Below, piece after piece: positions 13,126 to 20,765 of a DNA stretch of 23,087 nt (position 1 is the first letter of the stretch; each line of letters starts with the position of its first letter). The position numbers and the translations under genes are program-made. This DNA comes from an uncultured Desulfovibrio sp. (GTDB taxonomy: Bacteria > Desulfobacterota > Desulfovibrionia > Desulfovibrionales > Desulfovibrionaceae), in assembly GCF_910584445.1 (NCBI RefSeq), contig NZ_CAJUBO010000028.1, positions 1 to 23,087 of the forward strand, read 5' to 3'. The notes beneath the pieces are model-generated. The model had not been told where the DNA came from. It made no database searches and saw nothing but the letters and a program-made list of their open reading frames with translations.

Positions 13126-14643
13126 GTGAACTCGTCGCTCTATATCGGCGCCACCGGCATGAAGGGCCTGGCCCAGGGCATGCAGGTGACGACCAACAAT
13201 CTCGCCAATGTCAGCACCATCGGCTACAAGCACCAGAGCATCCTCTTTTCGGATATCCTCTACCAGAGCCAGGCGGGCATCGGCAACTGGTGGAACGCCC
13301 AGGAGGACTCGCGCGTAGCCATCGGCCAGGTGGGCATGGGACTCCAGGTGGAATCCGTCCGCACCATCTTCCAGCAGGGCGGCCTGGAATCGAGCAATAC
13401 GGTCACGGACATGGCTATCAACGGCAAGGGCTTCTTCCAGGTCATGGACGAAAAGGACGGGGGCGTCTATTACACCCGCGCGGGCGACTTCCGCCCCGAC
13501 AACGAGGGCGTCTGGCGCACGCCCACGGGCCTTGCGCTCATGGGCTACCAGATCGGCACGGACGGGAGCAGGGGCGGCCTCGCGCCCGTCCAGGTGGACA
13601 CCTTCGCCACCATTCCGGCCAAGACCACGAGCGCCGTGGAGCTGACCCTCAACCTCAGTTCCCGCGCCGACAAGAGCGCCAGCGCGGAGAATCCCTATTT
13701 CGCCCTGCTCGACCAGTATGACGGCCGCTCCTCCACGCCGCTCTCCACGGATGCCTATACCTATTCCCAGCCCATGACCGTCTATGACGCCGAGGGCAAC
13801 GCGCGCACCGTGACGGCCTATTTTGACGGCGCGCCTTCGGATTCCCCCAACCGCTACATGGAATTCATCCTCGCGGCGGAGCCGACGCCCCGGTATGACG
13901 AGGAGGGCAACGCCATCGCGCCCGAGCCGGGCGACGGCCTGCTCATGAGCGGCGTGCTCCAGTTCGATTCGGCGGGCAACCTGCAGAGCGTGTCCGCCTT
14001 CACCCCCGCCACCGAAGGCAGCAAGGAGCTGGAGGACTGGGTCCCGGCGCAGCTTGCCGGGGGGCTGCCCCAGTTCACGCTCGACGGCGCGCCCATGACG
14101 CTCGATCTGGGCATCCGCGCCGCGGGCGGCTGGGAAAACGCGCCCGCCTCCGCCGCCGAAGTGGGCACGGACATGCATCTGCTCCCCTCCATGGGCGAGG
14201 GAGCCGTCACGTCCCAGTACCCCACCACGGCCTTCACCAGCAGCACGCCCACCAGCACCTACACGCAGGACGGCTACGCCGAGGGCTTTCTCAGCACTGT
14301 CAGCATCCGCAACGACGGCACCGTGGTCGGCCACTTTTCCAACAGTGAAAGCCTCGACCTCTGGCAGATCCCCATCTGCCGCTTCACCAGCGAGGACGGC
14401 CTGCGCCGGGAGGGAAGCAACCTCTTTTCCGCCACGCCCGATGCCGGCCAGATGGAGATGGGCGTTGCCGGCACGGAGAACTACGGCACGGTCCAGGCAT
14501 ACAATATCGAGCTTTCCAATGTGGACATGGCAACGGAAATGGTCAACATGATCATCACCCAGCGCGGCTTCCAGTCCAACAGCAAGGTGGTGACCACGGC
14601 GGACCAGATGCTCCAGAAGGCCATGGAACTCAAGCGCTCGTAG
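13126..14643 (+). CDS. flgE: Flagellar hook protein FlgE
   Basis: FlgE polymerises into the hook that joins the flagellar basal body to the filament. The 505-residue product starts NSSLYIGATGMKGLAQGMQV followed by TTNNLANVSTIGYK, the conserved rod/hook N-terminal helix. VTDMAINGKGFFQVMD and TRAGDF follow. The C-terminus has NYGTVQAYNIELSNVDMATE and MVNMIITQRGFQSNSK, the partner helix. The central part (about 160-400) is the variable surface region. The start is taken as GTG at 13126 because GGAGG lies 7 bases upstream and the conserved N-terminus begins there; the in-frame ATG at 13033 would lie before the promoter's predicted start. It stands alone, without other flagellar genes in the window. 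Confidence 0.95.
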   Translation: MNSSLYIGATGMKGLAQGMQVTTNNLANVSTIGYKHQSILFSDILYQSQAGIGNWWNAQEDSRVAIGQVGMGLQVESVRTIFQQGGLESSNTVTDMAINGKGFFQVMDEKDGGVYYTRAGDFRPDNEGVWRTPTGLALMGYQIGTDGSRGGLAPVQVDTFATIPAKTTSAVELTLNLSSRADKSASAENPYFALLDQYDGRSSTPLSTDAYTYSQPMTVYDAEGNARTVTAYFDGAPSDSPNRYMEFILAAEPTPRYDEEGNAIAPEPGDGLLMSGVLQFDSAGNLQSVSAFTPATEGSKELEDWVPAQLAGGLPQFTLDGAPMTLDLGIRAAGGWENAPASAAEVGTDMHLLPSMGEGAVTSQYPTTAFTSSTPTSTYTQDGYAEGFLSTVSIRNDGTVVGHFSNSESLDLWQIPICRFTSEDGLRREGSNLFSATPDAGQMEMGVAGTENYGTVQAYNIELSNVDMATEMVNMIITQRGFQSNSKVVTTADQMLQKAMELKRS

Positions 14644-14968
14644 CGCGTTTTCACGAGGGAAGCGCGCGACCGCTCCGGCGCATGCGCGGGCGGCAATTTC
14701 TGCCGGGCGCGGGCAGGGCGGGGAGGCCCGCCTTCCGGAGCGCCCCGCGCCCCGATGGCCGGACCCTTCGCGCGCGGTCGCGCCGCCGGACACTTTCCGG
14801 CTTTACGAAATCCTGAAAAACATTTAAGGTCATGGCCCTGTGTCATGATTCGGAGCGGCCGCCGGCGGCTCCGGGCCGGCCGGGGCACATGTCCGGCCGG
14901 TCACGCCGCGCCCGCGAAATCCCCTTTTCCCACCTCTCTCCGCCGCCAGCGCCGACCGCCATACCCCC
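14644..14968. other. Intergenic region flgE to VKOR gene
   Basis: No gene is seen. A large GC-rich nested hairpin is present: GGGCGCGGG (14705-14713) pairs with CCCGCGCCC (14744-14752) and encloses GGCGGG/CCCGCC. It has no T run but could mark the flgE transcript end. A second hairpin, GGAGC/GCTCC, lies at about 14853-14873. A promoter for the VKOR gene was not convincingly found. Confidence 0.5.
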
Positions 14969-16024
14969 ATGTACAGAAGCCACGCCATCCTTGTCGGTCC
15001 TCTTTTTCTCGCGCTCCTGGGCACGGCCTTTTGCGTCTGGAGCGCCCTGGGCAATGACGTCAACTTCTGCGTCACCACCGGCTGCACCCTGTATCAGGAT
15101 TTCACCGTCGCGGGCATCTCGCTCTGGTGGTTCGGCACGGCGGCCTTCGGCGCGCTGGCCGGGCTTTCCCTGCTCGGGGCCGCCGACTGGGGGCGCATCC
15201 TGGCCGCGCTCGCCCTGTTGGGCGACATCTGCCTGCTCCTGCTCATGGCCTTTACGGCCCCCTGCGTCAGCTGTCTGGTGGCGGCCCTGCTTTTTGCCGT
15301 TGTCTATGTCCTCCTGCGCCGCGCCTCGGCGCCGCAAAGCCGCATGCGCGACAACGAGCGGCACAGCTCCGTCCTCCTCTGGGTCTGGCTCGCGCTTTTT
15401 GTGGTCAATCTGGGCGCGGTGGCGCGCTCCCAGACGGATGTCTGGCCCATTCTCGGCGAAGGCGAAAACGCCGCCACGCGCATGTTCTTCTCCCCCTCCT
15501 GCCGCTACTGCATCGAGGGCATCAACGCGCTTTCCGGCAAGGTGGACGTGGCCTTCTACCCCCTGGCGGAAACCGACGCCGATGTCTGGAAAGTGGCGCG
15601 CATGCGCGCCCTGCTCGACGAAGGCTTCAATCTCGCCCAGGCCCTGGCCCAGAGCCAGAATGCCACCGCGCCCTCCGGACTCGGCTCCTGGCGGCCGGAC
15701 ATGCTCCTGCTCCGTTTCCGGCTCCTGCGCAACAAGGCGCACATCTTCGCCGCCGGTTCCCAGGGCGTCCCCTTCTTCGAGCAGCGCGGCCTGCCGGGCG
15801 ACATCCGCGAGCGGGTGGAACGCCCGCGCCAGCAACGCGACCGGGCCGGCTCCACGGCCGGAAACGCCGCCACGGGGACCGCCGCCCCCGGGGAGGAGAC
15901 GCCGCGGGATGAACGCCTGCCGCTGGACATGGGCGGCGCCCCCTCCGACGCCATGTCCGACGCCGGCGCCGGCTTCCAGTGCGGAGGCAACCGTCCGTGC
16001 CCTCCGGGCGTCCAGAGCCGTTGA
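14969..16024 (+). CDS. VKOR-thioredoxin fusion protein (disulfide-bond formation)
   Basis: The 351-residue protein joins a vitamin K epoxide reductase-like membrane domain to a thioredoxin-like domain. The membrane part has about five hydrophobic segments (about 7-28, 48-70, 78-96, 100-118, 135-151). It carries the loop cysteines Cys34 and Cys39 (FCVTTGC), the conserved GISLWWFG, and the quinone-side CVSC (Cys99, Cys102). The soluble part starts near 168 with FFSPSCRYC (Cys178, Cys181). Bacterial VKOR homologues replace DsbB: they reoxidise DsbA-like partners by passing electrons to quinone, and here the partner domain is fused. The last 70 residues are Pro/Gly/Arg-rich and look unstructured. 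No clear ribosome-binding site precedes the ATG, so the start is less certain. Confidence 0.87.
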   Translation: MYRSHAILVGPLFLALLGTAFCVWSALGNDVNFCVTTGCTLYQDFTVAGISLWWFGTAAFGALAGLSLLGAADWGRILAALALLGDICLLLLMAFTAPCVSCLVAALLFAVVYVLLRRASAPQSRMRDNERHSSVLLWVWLALFVVNLGAVARSQTDVWPILGEGENAATRMFFSPSCRYCIEGINALSGKVDVAFYPLAETDADVWKVARMRALLDEGFNLAQALAQSQNATAPSGLGSWRPDMLLLRFRLLRNKAHIFAAGSQGVPFFEQRGLPGDIRERVERPRQQRDRAGSTAGNAATGTAAPGEETPRDERLPLDMGGAPSDAMSDAGAGFQCGGNRPCPPGVQSR

Positions 16025-16129
16025 CCGGGTTCCTCCTCTCCCAGCCGACCCGCCGTTGCCGTTTCCCCCGTCCGCCGCGCTTTTCCCTCTGCGGCCGCCG
16101 CCCGGCGCCTCCGGCCAGAGGGGACTTCC

Positions 16130-16158
16130 TTGAAATTTGCCGCGTCAGCGCGTAAACT
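16130..16158 (+). promoter_or_regulatory. Promoter of the PpiD-like gene
   Basis: TTGAAA (16130-16135) and TAAACT (16153-16158) are separated by exactly 17 bases, about 55 bases before the start at 16213. Strong sigma-70-type match. Confidence 0.7.
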
Positions 16159-16212
16159 GTCGTCTTTCCGAGATCCTCATTTCTGCGGTCCAGGCCGCAG
16201 CCGGGAGCGTCC

Positions 16213-18132
16213 ATGCTTGACTATATCCGCACCAGCGCGCAGTCCTTCGGCGTCAAGGTGGCATTCGGCATCATCATCCTTGTCTTCGTCTTCTGGGGCG
16301 TGGGCAATTTCAATGACCGGGACTACACCAACGTGGTTGCCATGGTGAATGGCGAGCCTATCCTGGCGCAGGAATTTGAGCGCGCCTACCGCAACGCCGA
16401 GGAATACCTGCTGCGCGCCAACCCCGGCCTGACGCGCGAGCAGCTCATCAAGGATCATCTGGGCCGCAGCGTGCTCAATGACCTCATCAGGCAGACACTG
16501 GTGCTCCAGGAGGCGCGGCGCACGGGCATCACCGTGACGCCGCTGGAGCTGCGCCAGGCTGTGGGCAAGATCCGCGCCTTTCAGGACGACGCGGGCCGCT
16601 TCGACCCCGAGGCCTATACCCGCGTGCTGGCCGCGCAACGCAAGAGTCCGGCCCAGTACGAAAAGGAGCTTGCCGACGAGCTGCTCGCGGGCAAGATCTT
16701 CGCCCTGGTGACGGCCCCGGTCTGGAGCGATCCCGAAGAAGCGCGCCACCGCTATGACTTTCTCCGCGAGCGGCGCGGCGTCGACTATATTTTCGTGCCG
16801 GCCTCGCGCTTTGCGGACAAGGTCACGGTCACGGATGCCGACGCGCGGGCATGGTATGACGGCCACAAGGAAAATTTCGCCGTCCCCGCCAGGGTCAATG
16901 TGGCCTATGTGGCCGTGCGTCCCGAAGCGCTGGTGCCGCCCGACAGCATCAGCGACGCCGACGCGCGCCGGTGGTACGAGTCCAACAGGGGGCGCTTCGA
17001 GGAGCCGGCGCAGGTGCGCGCGGCCCACATCCTCGTGCCGCTGCCCGCCGATGCCGACGCCACGGCGGAAGCCCGCGCCCGCGAGACCCTGGAGGAAGCC
17101 CGTGGCCGCCTCAAGGCCGGCGAGGCCTTCGCCAAGGTGGCCGACGCGGTCAATCCCGAGGGCGCGGCGGGTCCCGGCGGCGACCTGGGCTGGCTCACGC
17201 GCGGCAAGACCGTGCCGGCCTTCGACGCCGCGGCCTTTGCCCTCGAGCCGGGCCAGGTCTCGGAGCCGGTACGCAGCCCCTTCGGACTCCATCTGATCCT
17301 GGTGAAGGAAAAAAAGCCCGGCGGCGTTCCCTCCTTTGAAAAGGTCGATGCCGCGGCGCGCAGGGGCGTGGCCTTTGAGCGCGGCTCGGACAAGCTCCAT
17401 GACGCGCTCGACAGCCTCATCGAGGACAACATCCTCAACAAGCCCCTGGCGGAGAGCGCGGCGCGCCACGGCCTCACGGCCGCGGAAAGCGGCTTTCTCG
17501 ACAAGGACGGCCTTGTGAAGACCCTCGGCGTCACGCCTGAAGGCGCGGAGGCCCTGCTTGCAGCCGGGGCGGGCCTTCCCGTGGACAGCGCCCTGGAAGC
17601 GGGCGACAGCTATCTGGTGGCGCGCGTGCTCGCTACCGAGCCTCCGTCCACCCGGCCCTTTGCCGAAGTGAAGGATGGCATCCTCACGACGCTCCGCGCG
17701 GAAAAGGCGCTGGCCGACGCCCTGGCGAACGCCCAGGCCACGCGCGCAGGTCTCAAGGATGGTCCCCTGCCGGAAGCCGAGGCCAAACGCCTGGGCGTCA
17801 AGCTGGCGCCGCCCATGGAACGCGGGGGCGCCCTGGCGGACTTTGCGCCCGACCCGGCCCTTGCGGAAGCCATCTTCGCGGACAAGCCCGGCGACTGGCT
17901 GCCCCGCGTCTACAGCGTGGAAGGTCCGCAGGGACCGGGCGCCCTGCTCTGCCGCGTGGCGGCTGTCCTGCCGCCGGACGGCGCGGAATGGGCCAGCGTG
18001 GGCGAAGCCATGACCGAAGGCGTCAGGCGCGAGCGGCAGGACGCCGTCTATGCGCTCTTTCTCCAGGCCCTCGCGGACGGCGCCAAGGTGGAAGTGGTCA
18101 ACAGCAATCTTGTGGACCGCGTCAATATGTAG
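16213..18132 (+). CDS. PpiD/SurA-like periplasmic peptidyl-prolyl isomerase
   Basis: The 639-residue protein has an uncleaved N-terminal anchor (KVAFGIIILVFVFWGVGNF, about 15-33) and a SurA_N-like chaperone region beginning VNGEPILAQEFERAYR. A parvulin domain spans about residues 267-370 (VRAAHILVPL, GGDLGWLTRGKTVPAFDAAA, VSEPVRSPFGLHLILV). The C-terminal half is helical and may be a second, decayed parvulin-like unit. By its architecture it is PpiD: bound to the inner membrane, facing the periplasm, assisting folding of secreted and outer-membrane proteins at the translocon exit. The ATG at 16213 follows GGGAG. It follows the VKOR fusion with its own promoter. The tandem hairpins after the stop probably end its transcript. 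Confidence 0.92.
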   Translation: MLDYIRTSAQSFGVKVAFGIIILVFVFWGVGNFNDRDYTNVVAMVNGEPILAQEFERAYRNAEEYLLRANPGLTREQLIKDHLGRSVLNDLIRQTLVLQEARRTGITVTPLELRQAVGKIRAFQDDAGRFDPEAYTRVLAAQRKSPAQYEKELADELLAGKIFALVTAPVWSDPEEARHRYDFLRERRGVDYIFVPASRFADKVTVTDADARAWYDGHKENFAVPARVNVAYVAVRPEALVPPDSISDADARRWYESNRGRFEEPAQVRAAHILVPLPADADATAEARARETLEEARGRLKAGEAFAKVADAVNPEGAAGPGGDLGWLTRGKTVPAFDAAAFALEPGQVSEPVRSPFGLHLILVKEKKPGGVPSFEKVDAAARRGVAFERGSDKLHDALDSLIEDNILNKPLAESAARHGLTAAESGFLDKDGLVKTLGVTPEGAEALLAAGAGLPVDSALEAGDSYLVARVLATEPPSTRPFAEVKDGILTTLRAEKALADALANAQATRAGLKDGPLPEAEAKRLGVKLAPPMERGGALADFAPDPALAEAIFADKPGDWLPRVYSVEGPQGPGALLCRVAAVLPPDGAEWASVGEAMTEGVRRERQDAVYALFLQALADGAKVEVVNSNLVDRVNM

Positions 18133-18187
18133 AAGTCGTTTCCTCCTTTGCAGAAAATGGCTTCTCCCGCCGGACGAGAGTCTGGCG

Positions 18188-18276
18188 CGGCGCGAAAAGC
18201 GCCGTGAATGAGCCAAAAACCACGTTTTTGGCGAAGGATCTTCATACTTCAGCTCTTGGGCTGAAGTATACAAGAG
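18188..18276 (+). promoter_or_regulatory. Hairpin array in the ppiD-glmS intergenic leader
   Basis: Three perfect hairpins follow one another: CGGCGC/GCGCCG with a GAAAA loop (18188-18204); GCCAAAAAC/GTTTTTGGC with a 3-base loop (18212-18232); and ATACTTCAGC/GCTGAAGTAT with a 6-base loop (18244-18269). A competing pairing CTCTTG (18253-18258) with CAAGAG (18271-18276) would disrupt the third. The second hairpin could be the terminator of the PpiD-like gene. The third lies close to the glmS ribosome-binding site and may affect its expression. It shows no visible relation to the glmS ribozyme. Confidence 0.5.
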
Positions 18277-18308
18277 TTCTTGGCGGTCCCGCCAGGAGGG
18301 GACACAGC

Positions 18309-20135
18309 ATGTGCGGCATCATCGGCTATGTGGGGCACCGCCCGGCGGTCCCCGTGGTGGTGGAAGGGCTGGAACGGCTGGAATACCGCGGCTATGATTC
18401 CGCGGGCGTGGCCTGGGCGCTCCGGGGGCGCATCCACGTCACGCGGGCCAAGGGCAAGCTGGCCGCCCTCAAGGAAAAACTCGCCGCTTCCCCGGCCGTC
18501 ACCGCCACCTGCGCCATGGGCCATACCCGCTGGGCCACCCATGGCGTCCCGGCCGAACGCAACGCCCACCCGCACCTGAGCAACGACCGTTCGCTCGCCC
18601 TGGTGCATAACGGCATCATCGAAAACTACCAGGAACTCAAGGCCGAGCTTTCGGCCAGGGGCTATGTTTTCCATTCCGAGACCGACACCGAGGTCCTGGT
18701 CAACCTCATCGCCGAACGGCGCAAGAGTGAGCCGGACCTGCTCCACGCCTTCGCGCGCGCCCTGCGCGAGGCGCACGGCGCCTATGCCGTCTGCCTGCTC
18801 GACTGCGCCGAGCCGGACACGCTCTACGCGGCGCGCATGTCCGCGCCGCTCATTTTCGGCCTGGGCACGGGCGAAAACTTCGTGGCGTCGGATATCCCGG
18901 CCTTTCTGCCATATACGCGCCGCGTGCTCTTTCTGGAGGACGGCGAGATCGTGCGCGCCACGGCCTCGGGGCATGCGCTGTTCCGCCTTGCCGACCTCTC
19001 CCCCGTCGGGCGCGAACCCCAGACCATCCAATGGGACATGCAGGCGGCGCAAAAGGACGGCTACCGGCATTTCATGCTCAAGGAGATCTTCGAGCAGCCG
19101 CGCGTCATCACGGACGGCCTTGCCGGCCGCGCGGCACCGGCCGGTGACGGCGTCCTTCTGCCGGAACTGGCGCACCTGCCCGTGCCCGCGCGCCTGCATG
19201 TGGTGGCCTGCGGCACCTCCTACCATGCGGGGCTGTGGGGCAGGCACCTGCTGGAGTCCTGGGCGGGCATTCCCGTTCAGGTGGAGATCGCCTCGGAATT
19301 CCGCTACCGCGAGAGCCCGCGCTTCGGCGAGGGCGACATGGCCCTGGTCATCAGCCAGAGCGGCGAAACGGCGGACACCCTCGCCGCCCTGCGCCTGATG
19401 AAGGAACGCGGCATGCCGGTGCTCGGCCTGTGCAACGTGGTCGGCTCGTCCATTGCCCGGGAGGCGCAGGCCGTGCTCTTCACCCAGGCCGGCCCGGAGA
19501 TCAGCGTGGCCTCCACCAAGGCCATGTGCAGCCAGATGCTCACCCTGGCCCTCATGGCGCTCCACTGGGGCGAACGCACGGACACGCTGGAGCCGGCGCG
19601 CAGAAGGGAACTGCTCGAGCTGCTCCGGTCCCTGCCCGCGCTGCTGGACGACAACCTGCCGGAAATGCACGCCACCGCGCGCGAGCTTGCCCGCAAGTAT
19701 GCCCAGGCGCGCAACTTCTTCTACCTGGGCCGGGGGCACTGCTTCCCGCTGGCGCTGGAAGGCGCGCTCAAGCTCAAGGAGCTGTCCTATATCCATGCCG
19801 AGGGCTATGCGGCGGGAGAGATGAAGCACGGTCCCATCGCCCTTGTGGACCCCTCCTTCCCCACCTTTGCCCTGGCCCTGGATGACGCGCTCTTTCCCAA
19901 GGTCAAGTCCAATATCGAGGAAGTGCAGGCCCGTCAGGGCAAGGTCATCGCCCTGACCAATCCCGGCATGGAACTGGGCACGGACGATGTGTGGCGCATC
20001 CCGCGCCTGCCCGCGCCCCTCTCGGCCTTCGCGGCCCTGCCGGCGCTCCAGCTCTTCAGTTACGAAGTGGCCGACTACCTCGGCAAGGATGTCGATCAGC
20101 CCCGCAACCTTGCCAAGAGCGTCACCGTGGAGTGA
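18309..20135 (+). CDS. glmS: Glutamine-fructose-6-phosphate aminotransferase (isomerizing)
   Basis: GlmS makes glucosamine-6-phosphate from fructose-6-phosphate and glutamine, the first step to UDP-GlcNAc for peptidoglycan and LPS; it acts in the cytosol. The 608-residue product is normal. The N-terminal glutaminase starts MCGIIGYVG, with Cys as the nucleophile once Met is removed, followed by EYRGYDSAGVA and HTRWATHG. Two SIS sugar-isomerase domains follow with VACGTSYHAGLW, SQSGETADTLAAL, SVASTKAMCSQ and AEGYAAGEMKHGPIALVD. The end DVDQPRNLAKSVTVE is the conserved C-terminal tail. The ATG at 18309 is fixed by the required N-terminal Cys and by AGGAGG 8 bases upstream. It is preceded by an unusual hairpin leader. 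Confidence 0.98.
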   Translation: MCGIIGYVGHRPAVPVVVEGLERLEYRGYDSAGVAWALRGRIHVTRAKGKLAALKEKLAASPAVTATCAMGHTRWATHGVPAERNAHPHLSNDRSLALVHNGIIENYQELKAELSARGYVFHSETDTEVLVNLIAERRKSEPDLLHAFARALREAHGAYAVCLLDCAEPDTLYAARMSAPLIFGLGTGENFVASDIPAFLPYTRRVLFLEDGEIVRATASGHALFRLADLSPVGREPQTIQWDMQAAQKDGYRHFMLKEIFEQPRVITDGLAGRAAPAGDGVLLPELAHLPVPARLHVVACGTSYHAGLWGRHLLESWAGIPVQVEIASEFRYRESPRFGEGDMALVISQSGETADTLAALRLMKERGMPVLGLCNVVGSSIAREAQAVLFTQAGPEISVASTKAMCSQMLTLALMALHWGERTDTLEPARRRELLELLRSLPALLDDNLPEMHATARELARKYAQARNFFYLGRGHCFPLALEGALKLKELSYIHAEGYAAGEMKHGPIALVDPSFPTFALALDDALFPKVKSNIEEVQARQGKVIALTNPGMELGTDDVWRIPRLPAPLSAFAALPALQLFSYEVADYLGKDVDQPRNLAKSVTVE

Positions 20136-20158
20136 CGGGCGCGCACGCCGGAGCCGTG

Positions 20159-20761
20159 ATGCTGAAACCCTTCTACCAGGGCAAGCTCGATACCTTCTGC
20201 GCCATTTACGCGGTGCTCAACGCCCTGCGCCTGCTCTACGGCATCCGCGTGCTCAAGGCGCGCGACATCCTCAACGAGACCCTGCTCGGCCTGGCGTCCC
20301 GGCCCGAGGCGTTCCGCGCGGTGCTCACCCAGGAAACGGACTATGTATCGCTGGTGGACAGCCTGCTCCGCATCCAGGCCCGCGCCTTTCCCCTGGAGAT
20401 CCGGGCGCCGTTCGCCCCGCCGGAAGATGGCCGCCCCGCGCCCTCTGGACGGACCCAAACGCCGGACCCGGACACCTTTTTCGCCACCTGCCGTGACTGG
20501 CTGGCCCCCGGCCGGGGCCGGGCCGTGGTCTTCCGGTTTCTCCGCAGCCTCACGCCCGACGGCGGTCCCATGAACCGCCACTGGACCACCGCCGACCGCG
20601 TGGACGGCGACATCCTCCACCTCTTCGATTGCAGCCATGAGGCGGAGGCCATCCTCAATATCGACAGGGCCAGCTTCGTGACGAACGCCGCCCATGTCTC
20701 CGCCGACCGGCTGCTCCACATCCAGCCCGAAAGCGCGCGCTTTTTGCGCGTGCCCTTCTGA
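20159..20761 (+). CDS. Hypothetical papain-fold-like protein
   Basis: I do not recognise a named family for this 200-residue protein. It starts with FYQGKLDTFCAIYAVLNALR. A Gln, then a Cys at the head of a hydrophobic helix, is the classic N-terminal layout of papain-fold and C39-type cysteine peptidases (oxyanion Gln, nucleophile Cys near residue 14). Further on, MNRHWTTADRVDGDILHLFD places a His before a beta hairpin, as the catalytic His does in that fold. No signal peptide or membrane segment is seen, so it is cytosolic. The start at 20159 has GGAG upstream; an in-frame GTG is directly before it. It lies 23 bases after glmS and its TGA nearly touches the rimO start, suggesting a glmS-orf-rimO operon. 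Confidence 0.8.
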   Translation: MLKPFYQGKLDTFCAIYAVLNALRLLYGIRVLKARDILNETLLGLASRPEAFRAVLTQETDYVSLVDSLLRIQARAFPLEIRAPFAPPEDGRPAPSGRTQTPDPDTFFATCRDWLAPGRGRAVVFRFLRSLTPDGGPMNRHWTTADRVDGDILHLFDCSHEAEAILNIDRASFVTNAAHVSADRLLHIQPESARFLRVPF

Positions 20762-20765
20762 TGCC

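Noticed and set aside
18133..18308. glmS ribozyme
   Set aside because: The leader shows simple hairpins, not the double-pseudoknot core of the Firmicutes ribozyme, and this is not a Firmicutes genome.
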